A stretch of 64,000 nucleotides of DNA from Armatimonadota bacterium (GCA_031459765.1 JAVKHY010000004.1:1-64000), one strand, 5' to 3'; shown: positions 17,529 to 25,692, numbered from the stretch's first letter. A program made the numbers and translations. Notes: a model not told the origin generated them from the letters alone.

Positions 17529-19498
17529 GCACTCTGGGGAGTTTCGCGCTGCTCGCCGCCCTGGTCGTGGCGGCCTACGGACTGGTCGCCGGCCTGGCCG
17601 GACTCCGACGCCGGGACGACGCCCTGCTCGAGAGTTCGCGCCGGGCCCTGGTGGCGTGGGCGGCCTTCGCGGCGCTGGCCTCTGCGGCGCTGCTGGCCGC
17701 GCTGCTGACGAGGGACTTCTCGATCCGCTACGTGGCCGAGACGTCGAGTCGCGACCTCCCCCTCCTCTATACCGTCACCGCCTTCTGGGGCGGCCATGCC
17801 GGATCGCTCCTCCTGTGGGCGTTAGTCCTCGGACTCTACGGCGTCGCCGCCGCAACCCGCCTCAGACCGTCGGCGGATGCCCCGCTGGTCTTCCTCGTCC
17901 TGCTGGTCACGGCCGCGTTCTTCACCCTGACGCTGGTCCTGGGCAGCAACCCCTTCGCCTCGGAGCGGATTCCTCCGCCGGACGGGCGGGGGCTGAACCC
18001 CCTGCTGCGCAACCCGTGGATGGCCGTGCACCCTCCGGCGCTGTACCTGGGCTTCGTGGGGACCACGGTCCCCTTCGCGCTGGTGGTGGCCTCGCTGGTG
18101 CGCGGCCCCGGATCCCGGTGGCTCGAGGCCACGCGGGCGTGGATGCGTCCGGTCTGGTGCTTCCTGACCCTGGGCCTGCTGTTCGGCGCGAAGTGGTCCT
18201 ACGTCGTCCTCGGATGGGGCGGGTACTGGGCGTGGGATCCCGTGGAGAACGCGGCGCTCATGCCCTGGTTGACCAGCACGGCATTCCTGCACTCCGCGCA
18301 GGTGCACGGCTACGACGGCTCGCTGGGCGGCTGGACCAGGGCGCTGGTGCTGCTCACCTTCCTGCTGGCCATCCTCGGAACGTTCTTGACGCGCAGCGGC
18401 GTGCTGAGCTCGGTGCACGCCTTTGCGCACTCGACCGTCGGCGTGTACTTCCTGGCGTTCCTCACCGTCGCCTCCCTGGCGTCGTGCGCGCTGCTGCTCC
18501 GGAGCCGGAGGGAAGCGCGTCCGGCCGCGGACAGCGCGCTTCTGAGCCGGGAGGTCGCCTTCCTCGTGAACAACGTGCTCTTTGTCGTGGCCGTCGCCGC
18601 CGTGCTGTTCGGGACACTCTTTCCGCTCCTGGCCGAAGCGGTAACCGGGGACCGGATCAATGTCGGCCCGCCCTACTTCAACCAGGTGATGGTGCCGATC
18701 GTCCTCCTCCTGCTCCTGTTGATGGCCGTCGGACCGCTGCTGTCCTGGCGGCGCACCGATCCCCTGGTGTTGAGCAGGCGTCTGGCCCTGCCGGCCGCCG
18801 CCGGCGTGCTGTCGGCCCTCGCCGCCGCGGCGGCCGGCCTGCGACGGCCGCTGCCCCTGCTTCTTGTGGCCCTGGGCGTCCTTGCTGCCGCAACGACCGT
18901 CGGCGAGTTCGTCCGCGGCGCCGGCCTGCGGCGCAACCGCGGGCAGGCCTGGCCCGGGGCGCTCCTGCAGCTGGTCGGCCGGGGCCGGACGCGGTACGGA
19001 GGGTATCTCGTTCACCTCGGGGTGCTGATCATGCTGGCCGGCATTGCGGCGTCGTCGGCCTTCACGACGCGGGTCCAGGTGACGGTGGCCCCGGGGGAGC
19101 GGTTCCGCCTCGGCCGGTACGAGGTGCGCTACGACGGCGTCCGGGCGGTGGGCGGTCCCGGGCTGCTCATCACCGAGGCCCGCCTCACCGCCGCGGACGG
19201 CCGGACCCGGGTCGCGCTGCGGCCGCGCCACCTGCTCCACACGGTGAGCGACCAGATCACCGCCGAGGTGGCGATCCGCTCCAGCTGGCGCGACGACCTG
19301 TACGTCGTGCTGATCGGTCTGGCCGCCGACCGCCGTGCGACCTTCCGGGCGCTGCTCACGCCGGGAATGGCCTGGCTCTGGACGGGGGCGCTGGTCGCGC
19401 TGGCCGGCGGAGTGCTCGCGGCAACGCCGGCGCGCCGCCGCGTCCCGGCGCGGCAGGCCATGCCCGGGGCCGCAGTCGTCCCGGAAGGAGGCGGCTAG
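17525..19498 (+). CDS. ccmF: heme lyase subunit CcmF
   Basis: CcmF is the large membrane subunit that ligates heme to CXXCH motifs of apocytochromes c. The 657-residue product has many membrane segments and the WWD-type motif GWGGYWAWDPVENAAL, with conserved histidines in MAVHPPALYLGF, STAFLHSAQVHG and SVHAFAHST. GTG 17525 overlaps ccmE. No CcmG, CcmH or CcmI follows; the next gene is an unrelated-looking membrane-anchored protein. Confidence 0.95.
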   Translation: MSTLGSFALLAALVVAAYGLVAGLAGLRRRDDALLESSRRALVAWAAFAALASAALLAALLTRDFSIRYVAETSSRDLPLLYTVTAFWGGHAGSLLLWALVLGLYGVAAATRLRPSADAPLVFLVLLVTAAFFTLTLVLGSNPFASERIPPPDGRGLNPLLRNPWMAVHPPALYLGFVGTTVPFALVVASLVRGPGSRWLEATRAWMRPVWCFLTLGLLFGAKWSYVVLGWGGYWAWDPVENAALMPWLTSTAFLHSAQVHGYDGSLGGWTRALVLLTFLLAILGTFLTRSGVLSSVHAFAHSTVGVYFLAFLTVASLASCALLLRSRREARPAADSALLSREVAFLVNNVLFVVAVAAVLFGTLFPLLAEAVTGDRINVGPPYFNQVMVPIVLLLLLLMAVGPLLSWRRTDPLVLSRRLALPAAAGVLSALAAAAAGLRRPLPLLLVALGVLAAATTVGEFVRGAGLRRNRGQAWPGALLQLVGRGRTRYGGYLVHLGVLIMLAGIAASSAFTTRVQVTVAPGERFRLGRYEVRYDGVRAVGGPGLLITEARLTAADGRTRVALRPRHLLHTVSDQITAEVAIRSSWRDDLYVVLIGLAADRRATFRALLTPGMAWLWTGALVALAGGVLAATPARRRVPARQAMPGAAVVPEGGG

Positions 19499-19499
19499 C

Positions 19500-20243
19500 A
19501 TGATCGAGGTCGTGATCGTCGTCTGCACCGTCGCCGCGGCGGTCTACCTGCTCCGGCCGCTGTTCGCGGCCCTGATCATCGCCACGGCCGTGCTCGCCTC
19601 CGGTGCCGCCGCCGCTCCGGCGCGGGACGGCCCCGCCATCGGGCTGCTCCTCATCGCCGTCGACGCCGGAGTGGACCACCTGCGGATCTCCGAGGCGTGG
19701 CGTGTGGGCAATCCGGGCCCTCCCCGGGAGATGGTGCTCCGGGGCGTCCTGCCCCCGGGCGCGCAGTACCTCACGTTTCATCGCGGCGTCAAGACCTTCG
19801 TCCGGACGGCGGAGGGGTTCGCGGCGCCCGTGCGCCTGGGCAGCGGACTCTCCGAGATCGCCTACAGTTACCTGCTGCCCGCCGGGGCGACGGCCGTCGT
19901 TCCCCGGAGATTTCCGCTGGACGTCAGGCGGCTGGAGGTGGTCGCGCGCGGCGGACGGACACGGCTGCGCCTCGATCGGGGCCATCCCGCCGACCCGATC
20001 CGGCTGGACGGGCAGACGCTGCCGCGGTGGGAGGTGCGCGATCTCGCCGCCGACCAGACCCTCACCCTCTTGCTCGACCATCTCCCCGCCTCGCGCCCCT
20101 GGTTGCCCGGTAGGGCCGCCGCCGTCCTGGCCGTGGCCCTGGGGGCGGGACTGACCGCGCGGATCCGCCGACTGCCGGACAGGGCCTCGATGGGGACAGA
20201 CCGGCGCACAGAGGAGACGGTGCCGGACTCAAAGAATCCCTGA
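19500..20243 (+). CDS. membrane-anchored extracytoplasmic protein of unknown function
   Basis: The 247-residue protein has an N-terminal hydrophobic stretch of about 35 residues that may include a signal (ATAVLASGAAAAPARDG), a beta-rich middle and a C-terminal membrane helix (AAAVLAVALGAGLTA) with basic residues after it. It has no CXXC or CXXCH, so it cannot replace CcmG/CcmH thiol chemistry directly. The ribosome site GGAAGGAGG lies 9 nt before ATG 19500. It sits where ccmG/ccmH often occur and just before a c-type cytochrome. I do not recognise the family. Confidence 0.6.
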   Translation: MIEVVIVVCTVAAAVYLLRPLFAALIIATAVLASGAAAAPARDGPAIGLLLIAVDAGVDHLRISEAWRVGNPGPPREMVLRGVLPPGAQYLTFHRGVKTFVRTAEGFAAPVRLGSGLSEIAYSYLLPAGATAVVPRRFPLDVRRLEVVARGGRTRLRLDRGHPADPIRLDGQTLPRWEVRDLAADQTLTLLLDHLPASRPWLPGRAAAVLAVALGAGLTARIRRLPDRASMGTDRRTEETVPDSKNP

Positions 20244-20251
20244 GGCTTGGT

Positions 20252-21148
20252 ATGTCGGGTCTTCCCCGCCTGCTGGTCGTCCTGCTGGTCATCGGATCGC
20301 TTTCCGTCGCCGCCTGCCAGCCGACGGTCGATGTCTCGCAGGCGCTGGGGACAACGCCCCTTCCTTCGCCCGCGCCTCCGGATCCCAGGCTGGTGCCCGT
20401 CCGGCCCTCGGCCATCGAAGGCGCCCGGGTGTTCCAGCGGGCGCAGTGCGTGGTCTGCCACGGCTCCGAGGGGCGCGGCGACGGGCCGGCGGCCGCGAAT
20501 CTGCGCGCGCCCGGCAAGAACCTGATGACAGACTTCTTTGCCCTCCTGGGCATCCGGCTGCGCGGCGAGCCACTGCCCAGCCGTCCGGCAAACTTCCACA
20601 ACACCGTCGCGATGCGGTTGAACAGTCCCTTCAGCATGTACGAGACCGTGACCCGGGGCCGTCCCCACACGGCGATGCCGGCCTTCCCGCCGAAGGGCGG
20701 CAAGCCGGCCTACGGGGCCACCGCCTTCGGCGTGAACCTGACCGACGAGGAGCGCTGGCACGTCGTCTTCCATGAGTGGACCTACCAGAGTACGCTGGAG
20801 GAGATCCTGCGGGGGAAGCGCCTCTACGAGTCCAAAGCGGTCGAGATCGAGGGCTTTGCCGTGACCTGCGCCTCCTGTCACGGCACGGCGGGAGACGGCC
20901 GCGGGCCGCGGGGCCGACAGCTGGCGCGGCTGCTGTGGAACTGGTCGCGGGGCCAGGGTCCGGGGATCTTCACCGACATCAACCTCATGGCGCAGCGCAA
21001 GCCCAGCGAGCTGTACCAGGCCATCGTCGACGGACGGGGCCTGATGCCCGGCTACCGCGGCAAGCTGACCGACGACGAGATCTGGGCCCTGGTCAACTAC
21101 GTGTACACCTTTGTTTACGACTACCCGTGGCCCCAGACCGAGCGGTGA
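20252..21148 (+). CDS. diheme cytochrome c lipoprotein
   Basis: The 298-residue protein has a lipoprotein signal ending in LSVAAC (Cys22), then two class I cytochrome c domains with heme sites CVVCH (Cys66-His70) and CASCH (Cys206-His210). Methionine sixth ligands are likely in TAMPAFPP and GLMPGYRG. It should be anchored on the outer face of the cytoplasmic membrane and matured by the upstream Ccm proteins. Its place just before the Rieske gene suggests it is the electron acceptor subunit of that complex. Confidence 0.9.
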   Translation: MSGLPRLLVVLLVIGSLSVAACQPTVDVSQALGTTPLPSPAPPDPRLVPVRPSAIEGARVFQRAQCVVCHGSEGRGDGPAAANLRAPGKNLMTDFFALLGIRLRGEPLPSRPANFHNTVAMRLNSPFSMYETVTRGRPHTAMPAFPPKGGKPAYGATAFGVNLTDEERWHVVFHEWTYQSTLEEILRGKRLYESKAVEIEGFAVTCASCHGTAGDGRGPRGRQLARLLWNWSRGQGPGIFTDINLMAQRKPSELYQAIVDGRGLMPGYRGKLTDDEIWALVNYVYTFVYDYPWPQTER

Positions 21149-21160
21149 AGCCCCGGGGCG

Positions 21161-21190
21161 TTGCCGGAGGCCCGGGAAAGGCGGTATGGT
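21161..21190 (+). promoter_or_regulatory. candidate promoter giving a nearly leaderless Rieske transcript
   Basis: TTGCCG (21161-21166), an 18-nt spacer and TATGGT (21185-21190) lie so close to ATG 21200 that the message would begin a few bases before the start codon. No Shine-Dalgarno sequence is visible. The same TTGCCG hexamer and short leader occur at radC. Confidence 0.3.
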
Positions 21191-21199
21191 GATCTGGAC

Positions 21200-21868
21200 A
21201 TGAACGAGGCGTCTTCGACCCGGGTCAGGCGGCGCGGGTTCCTCAAGCTGGTCACGGCCGTCCCCGTAGCGGGCGCCCTGGCCGCCCTGGCCTCCCCGCT
21301 GCTGCGCCTGCTGAAGCCCAACGTCCCCAAGTTCGACCTCCTGCGCCCTACGGCGCCGGACACGGCGAGGGGCGAGGCGATCGTCGCCGCGTCGCTCTCC
21401 GAACTGCGGAACCCCTGGGACTTCAAGTACTTCGTCTTCACCCAGCGCTATCCGCAGTACACCCCGCAGGGGTTCAAGACGGCCAGCGTCCCGGGGGTGG
21501 CCGTGCGGCTGCCCTACAAGATCCGGCTGCCGCTGGACTGGGCGCAGGCCATCGGCAAGGAGCCCCCGGTCCGGGAGAGCGACATCATCGTCTTCTCCCG
21601 CATCTGCCCCCACCTGGGCTGCATCTACAACTACGTGCCGAACTACCGGGAGGTGACGGCGGGCTACGGCGGGTACGTGCCGCCGCCGCAACGGCAGCAC
21701 GCGCTCATGGCCTGTCCCTGCCACCTGAGCATCTACGACCCGGCCGACCGGGACGTCCCGGGACGCGTGCTGTCCGGACCGGCGCCCAGGCCGCCCCGGA
21801 CCTTCCTCTTCGAGATCCGGAACGCCGAGATCGTCGTCACCGACGTGGAACCCGGCGGGATCGCCTGA
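21200..21868 (+). CDS. Tat-exported Rieske iron-sulfur protein
   Basis: The 222-residue protein has a twin-arginine signal (RRRGFLKLVTAVPVAGA) forming the membrane anchor, and a Rieske domain with CPHLGC and ACPCHLS, which supply two Cys and two His to the [2Fe-2S] cluster. It accepts an electron from quinol at the outer quinol site and passes it to cytochrome c. It is followed 5 nt later by cytochrome b. Transport of such a protein needs Tat, and tatA and tatC are at 28427-29449. I chose ATG 21200 because the Tat motif follows at a normal distance. Confidence 0.92.
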   Translation: MNEASSTRVRRRGFLKLVTAVPVAGALAALASPLLRLLKPNVPKFDLLRPTAPDTARGEAIVAASLSELRNPWDFKYFVFTQRYPQYTPQGFKTASVPGVAVRLPYKIRLPLDWAQAIGKEPPVRESDIIVFSRICPHLGCIYNYVPNYREVTAGYGGYVPPPQRQHALMACPCHLSIYDPADRDVPGRVLSGPAPRPPRTFLFEIRNAEIVVTDVEPGGIA

Positions 21869-21873
21869 ACGGT

Positions 21874-23007
21874 ATGTGGGAACGCCTGCGGGACTGGGTC
21901 CGCGAACGCCGCGAGCACCTCAACCTCTTCGACGAGACGCTGGTGGCCCGGCAGGACAACCCCATGTACCTGCTGGGTCCGCTGCTGTACTACTTCTGGC
22001 TGATCACGGTGGTCACGGGCGTCGTGTTGATGATCTGGTACGAACCGACCACCGCCGGGGCGTACACCTCGATCGAGCGGATCCAGCGCGAGGTCCCGCT
22101 GGGCTGGCTCATCCGCGGCCTGCACAAGTACGCGGCGGACGGGGTCATTCTGACCATCATCCTGCGTATCTACCGGATGTACTTCCTGGGCGAGTATAAG
22201 AAGCCGGGCGAGCTGTCCTGGATGCTGGGCTTCCTGGGCCTGATCCTGGCCATGATCTCGGGGATCACCGGCTACCTGCTGATCTGGAACCAGCGGGCCT
22301 TCTGGGCGGCGAAGACGGTGCTCACCGTCCCGGTGTACTTCGACGAGCTCCCGGTGATCGGCCGGATGGGCTTCGGCTCCATGATCGCCTACATCTTCCT
22401 GGGCGGGCCGGCCATCGGCCAGGCCACGATCACCCGATTCTATGCCATCCACTTCGGGATCTCGCTGGTCCTGCTCATCCTGATCGAGGTGTTCTTCCAG
22501 CGCACGCGGCGCAAGCGCATCAACATGTCCCTGCTGCCCATCGTGCTCTTCCTGGCCATGCTGGTGGTGATCAGCTACATCCTCCCCGCCGAGTCCGGCC
22601 GGCGCGCGGACCCGACGCGCACGCCGCTGCCGATCCTCTCCGACTGGTACTTCCTGGCCCTCTACCAGTACGTGAAGTACACGCCGCCGCTGTGGGCCGG
22701 GCTCGGGCCGGGTCTGCTCATCGGCTACGGGATGCTGGTGCCGTTCCTGGACCGCAGCAAGGGCCGGCGGCCCCTGGAGCGTCCCTTCTTCTTTGTCGTC
22801 GGGGTGATGGCCCTGCTCTACTTCCTGGCCTTCACGACGCTCATTCTGTTCAACATCGCGGTGATCGAGCGCGAGCCCTTCATCATCATGAACCTGACCG
22901 CCGTCATCCTGGTGCTGGCCTTCCTGTGGGAGCTGCGCTATCGGCGTCGCCAGCGGACGGCGGCGCCCCCGCCGGCGCCGGCCGCGGGCGGGGCGGCGGG
23001 GCACTGA
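21874..23007 (+). CDS. cytochrome b subunit lacking one pair of heme ligands
   Basis: The 377-residue protein joins a cytochrome b6-like N-half to a subunit-IV-like C-half with SDWYFLALY, a variant of the PEWY quinol-site motif. Of the four heme ligand histidines expected, His84 (GLHKYAAD) and His193 (YAIHFG) remain, but the partner in helix B is Arg98 (LRIYR, codon CGT) and the partner in helix D is Phe207/208 (EVFFQ). In cytochrome b6 numbering the retained pair binds the heme near the outer quinol site and the lost pair binds the inner heme. A single b heme is therefore predicted. Confidence 0.88.
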   Translation: MWERLRDWVRERREHLNLFDETLVARQDNPMYLLGPLLYYFWLITVVTGVVLMIWYEPTTAGAYTSIERIQREVPLGWLIRGLHKYAADGVILTIILRIYRMYFLGEYKKPGELSWMLGFLGLILAMISGITGYLLIWNQRAFWAAKTVLTVPVYFDELPVIGRMGFGSMIAYIFLGGPAIGQATITRFYAIHFGISLVLLILIEVFFQRTRRKRINMSLLPIVLFLAMLVVISYILPAESGRRADPTRTPLPILSDWYFLALYQYVKYTPPLWAGLGPGLLIGYGMLVPFLDRSKGRRPLERPFFFVVGVMALLYFLAFTTLILFNIAVIEREPFIIMNLTAVILVLAFLWELRYRRRQRTAAPPPAPAAGGAAGH

Positions 23008-23009
23008 CG

Positions 23010-23270
23010 ATGCGGCTCCTCTCGATCGTCGCCGCCTTTGTCCTCGCCCTGGGGGCGTTGAGCCGGGGGTGGGCGGCGTTGCGCCGGGCCTGGGCGCAGC
23101 CCACGCCGGAGGCCGCGGCGGCGACCCTGCTGTACGCCCTGGTGTTCGTGCTGATGTTCCTCTACCTGGGGTTCTGGGTGTACAGGGCCGATCGCGCCGC
23201 AGGGAAGGTGGTGCGGACGATCGGCCTCTACGAGCGGATCCTCAGGCGAAGGGAGGGCCGCGTTGGCTAA
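23010..23270 (+). CDS. small two-helix membrane protein in the cytochrome b cluster
   Basis: I do not recognise this 86-residue protein. It has an N-terminal hydrophobic helix (LLSIVAAFVLALGAL), a short basic segment, a second helix (TLLYALVFVLMFLYLGFWVY) and a basic C-tail (YERILRRREGR). There is no heme or metal motif. It begins 3 bases after the cytochrome b stop and overlaps the next small gene, so it is probably an accessory subunit of the same complex. Confidence 0.65.
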   Translation: MRLLSIVAAFVLALGALSRGWAALRRAWAQPTPEAAAATLLYALVFVLMFLYLGFWVYRADRAAGKVVRTIGLYERILRRREGRVG

Positions 23271-23463
23271 CCGTCTCCTCCCCGGCGTGATCCTGGCGTC
23301 CCTGGTGGCGCTGCTCGCCGCCGCGGGCATCGTCTACGGCGAGGCCACCGACCGCTGGTTCTTCGGGGGGGCGATGATCGGCGTCCTGCTGCTGGCCTAC
23401 TCGGTCCTCCTCCTCCTGCTGCGGAAGATGGGCATCCTCGGCCCCCGGAAGGCGGAGCGATGA
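23263..23463 (+). CDS. second small two-helix membrane protein
   Basis: A 66-residue protein with two membrane helices (GVILASLVALLAAAGIVYG and FFGGAMIGVLLLAYSVLLLLL) and a basic C-terminus. TTG 23263 follows a GGGAGGG ribosome site at normal spacing and overlaps the previous gene by 8 nt; the stop overlaps the next cytochrome b gene. Family unknown. Conservation of the tight overlaps suggests it is made with the respiratory complex. Confidence 0.62.
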   Translation: MANRLLPGVILASLVALLAAAGIVYGEATDRWFFGGAMIGVLLLAYSVLLLLLRKMGILGPRKAER

Positions 23464-24671
23464 CGATCGCCCTGCAGCCCGGCCCCGCTCCCAGGACCGC
23501 CGTGCGCGGCCGCTACGGCCGGCTCATGACCTGGCTGCTCCGCGCCACGCTGCGGCTGGATACGGCGATCCACCGGATCTGGCCCACCGACTACAACCCG
23601 CTGTACTACACCGGAGGGCTGGCCAACCTCTTCCTGCTGATCCTGGTCCTCTCAGGACTCTTCCTCTTCTTCTATTATGAGGCCAGCCTGGGCGGCGCCT
23701 TCGACTCGGTCCGGTACATCACCGAGGGGGTGCCCTACGGCGGGATCATCCGCGGGGTCCACCGCTACGCCGCCGACGCCTTCATCGTCGCCGTCCTGCT
23801 GCACCTCTTCCGCAACTGGTTCACCGACCGGTACCTGTTCAGCCGCGACAACCCCTGGATCTCCGGGATGTTCCTGCTGGTCTTCGGGGGCTTCGTCGGC
23901 GTCACCGGCTATCAACTGATCTGGGACGAGCGGGCCCAGGTGCTGACCGGACTGTTCCTGGGCCTGCTGCGCTCGATCCCCGGGGTGGGGGACCCTCTGG
24001 CCCGGATCTTTCTGGGCGGCGCCGGGGTCAGCGACGGGACGCTCGTCCGGATTCTGTTCCTGCACATCGCGCCGGCGTCCACGCTGTACGTCCTGCTCTG
24101 GTGGCATTACCTGCGCCTGCGCCATCCGAAGATCTGGCCGCCGGCCACCTGGGTCCTGTTCAGCGTCGGACTGATCTTCCTGCTGGCCGGCATCATCCCG
24201 GCGCGGGGCGGCGAGCCCGCCGCCCCCGGCGCACGCCCGACGGGATTTCCGCTGGACCTCTTCTTCCTGCTGCCGTTCTGGCTGCTGAACTGGATCCCCC
24301 CCGGGGGCATGGTGGCGGCGCTGGCGCTGCTTGTGGTGCTCGGCCTGGCCATCCCCTACGTCGGGCGGCGCGAGCACCCGGAGGCGATGAACGTCCGCCA
24401 TGCCGGCGTGGCCCAGGTCATCGACGGCAACTGCACCGGCTGTGAACTGTGCTACTACGACTGCCCCTACAACGCCATCATCATGGTGTCCTCGCCGGCG
24501 CCCGGCCTGTCCCGGGCCGCGGCCAACCGCACCCTGCTGGCCGTCGTGCTGGAGTCCCGCTGTGTGGAGTGCGGGATCTGCGTGGGGGCGTGTCCCTTCG
24601 AGGCGCTCGAGCTCCCGGGGTTTCTGGAGCGCGACGTCAAGCGCCTGGTGGCGGAGGCGGTCCGTGCCTGA
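23460..24671 (+). CDS. cytochrome b fused to a dicluster ferredoxin
   Basis: The 403-residue protein has a cytochrome b N-terminal domain with all four heme ligands (His101 and His115 in GVHRYAAD/LLHLFR; His202 and His216 in FLHIAP/WWHYLR), followed by further helices with a degenerate quinol motif (LDLFFLLPFW). The C-terminal 90 residues carry two [4Fe-4S] motifs, CTGCELCYYDCP (Cys325-335) and CVECGICVGACP (Cys368-378), facing the cytoplasm by the predicted topology. It can thus connect membrane hemes to soluble low-potential carriers. It is followed by an MvhD-like gene in an 8-nt overlap. Confidence 0.9.
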   Translation: MTIALQPGPAPRTAVRGRYGRLMTWLLRATLRLDTAIHRIWPTDYNPLYYTGGLANLFLLILVLSGLFLFFYYEASLGGAFDSVRYITEGVPYGGIIRGVHRYAADAFIVAVLLHLFRNWFTDRYLFSRDNPWISGMFLLVFGGFVGVTGYQLIWDERAQVLTGLFLGLLRSIPGVGDPLARIFLGGAGVSDGTLVRILFLHIAPASTLYVLLWWHYLRLRHPKIWPPATWVLFSVGLIFLLAGIIPARGGEPAAPGARPTGFPLDLFFLLPFWLLNWIPPGGMVAALALLVVLGLAIPYVGRREHPEAMNVRHAGVAQVIDGNCTGCELCYYDCPYNAIIMVSSPAPGLSRAAANRTLLAVVLESRCVECGICVGACPFEALELPGFLERDVKRLVAEAVRA

Positions 24672-25134
24672 GAGGACGGCGGCGGCTGGCGAGTGGCCGA
24701 AGATCGTCGGATTCGTCTGCGACTGGAGCGTGGATCTGGCTCCGCTGGTGGAAGCCGGTCGCCTGCGGGAGCTGCCCAACGTGCGGATCATCCGCATTCC
24801 CTGCTCGGGGTTCGTGCGTCCGGCCTGGCTGGAGGACGCCCTGGGCCGCGGCGCCGACGGTGTCTTCGTCACCGGGTGCCCCTATGGAGACTGTCTCAAC
24901 CGAGAGGGCAACTACCTGATGCGCGACCGGGTCGATCAGCTGCAGCGTCGCCTGGTGCGCCGGCGCATCGACCCGGCCCGGCTGGCCATGCTGGCCCACG
25001 GGCTGCACGACGGGCAGGCATTCCTGGCCGAGATCCGCGCCTTCGTCGAGCGGCTGCGGGCGCTTCCGAAAGCCGCCGCCGCGCGTCCGCCTCAGGCGCC
25101 CGCCGCCGCGTCCGCCACGGAGGGAGAAGGCTGA
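24664..25134 (+). CDS. MvhD/FlpD-like iron-sulfur electron-transfer protein
   Basis: The MvhD family passes electrons between hydrogenases or dehydrogenases and heterodisulfide reductase through a [2Fe-2S] cluster. The 156-residue protein matches in FVCDWSVD (Cys19), RIPCSGFVRP (Cys47), DGVFVTGCPYGDC (Cys72, Cys77) and EGNYLMRDRV. The usual CNWCSY motif is CDWS here, so the second cysteine of that motif is serine and cluster ligation may differ. GTG 24664 overlaps the ferredoxin-cytochrome b gene. It probably docks on that protein's ferredoxin domain. A low-complexity Ala/Pro C-tail follows residue 135. Confidence 0.78.
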   Translation: MPERTAAAGEWPKIVGFVCDWSVDLAPLVEAGRLRELPNVRIIRIPCSGFVRPAWLEDALGRGADGVFVTGCPYGDCLNREGNYLMRDRVDQLQRRLVRRRIDPARLAMLAHGLHDGQAFLAEIRAFVERLRALPKAAAARPPQAPAAASATEGEG

Positions 25135-25241
25135 TGAGGCGGCGCCCGCTCAAGGTGATCCTGCTCTACGTCCTGTATTACCTCTTCTGGTTCCTCCTGT
25201 TGACCTTCGTGGCATCCTTCGGACTCATTGCCGAGACCTAG
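25134..25241 (+). CDS. single-helix 35-residue membrane peptide
   Basis: A basic N-terminus (RRRPLK) followed by one long hydrophobic helix rich in tyrosine and phenylalanine (VILLYVLYYLFWFLLLTFV). A good ribosome site (GGAGGGAGAAGG) precedes ATG 25134, which shares its first base with the stop of the MvhD-like gene. Such peptides are common accessory subunits of respiratory complexes. No specific function can be assigned. Confidence 0.6.
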   Translation: MRRRPLKVILLYVLYYLFWFLLLTFVASFGLIAET

Positions 25242-25281
25242 ACGCATCCGAGGACATCCGATCCGGCAGAAGGAGGGAGAG

Positions 25282-25671
25282 ATGGCTCATCGCTTCTGGC
25301 TGGCCGTGCTGGTGCTCGCCGTCCTGACGCTCTCCGCCTGCGGACCCGGCGGCGGGGGGGGACCGAGCGGGGGAGGGGCGCCGCCGACCGGAGGAGGGGG
25401 TGCCGGCGGAGCGGTCAGCGTCACCGAACACGAGTGGGCGATCGAGATGCCCAAGGAAGTGCCCTCAGGAACGGTCACCTTCACCGTGAAGAACGACGGC
25501 GCCGTGGAGCACAACTTTGTGATCCAGGAGACCGGCCAGCGCCTGGACGGCATCATGCCCGGACAGACCAAGACCTTCCAGGTCACGCTGCGGCCGGGTA
25601 CCTACACGATCGTCTGCGACATCCCCGGCCACAGCGAGGCCGGGATGAAGACGACGGTCACCGCGAAGTAG
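25282..25671 (+). CDS. cupredoxin (plastocyanin-like) lipoprotein
   Basis: The 129-residue protein has a lipoprotein signal ending in LTLSAC, a glycine-rich linker (residues 22-46), and a type 1 copper domain. Ligands are visible as His in VEHNFV and Cys, His and Met in VCDIPGHSEAGM. It should be a mobile but membrane-tethered one-electron carrier on the outer face. Its position directly after the Rieske/cytochrome b cluster suggests it takes electrons from that complex or the diheme cytochrome. ATG 25282 follows AGGAGGGAG. Confidence 0.88.
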   Translation: MAHRFWLAVLVLAVLTLSACGPGGGGGPSGGGAPPTGGGGAGGAVSVTEHEWAIEMPKEVPSGTVTFTVKNDGAVEHNFVIQETGQRLDGIMPGQTKTFQVTLRPGTYTIVCDIPGHSEAGMKTTVTAK

Positions 25672-25692
25672 GCGGGCGACCGGGGAGCCTCC

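Noticed and set aside
17822-19528. 568-codon minus-strand frame opposite ccmF
   Set aside because: Composition is Gln/Arg/His-rich shadow sequence, and ccmF carries all expected motifs.
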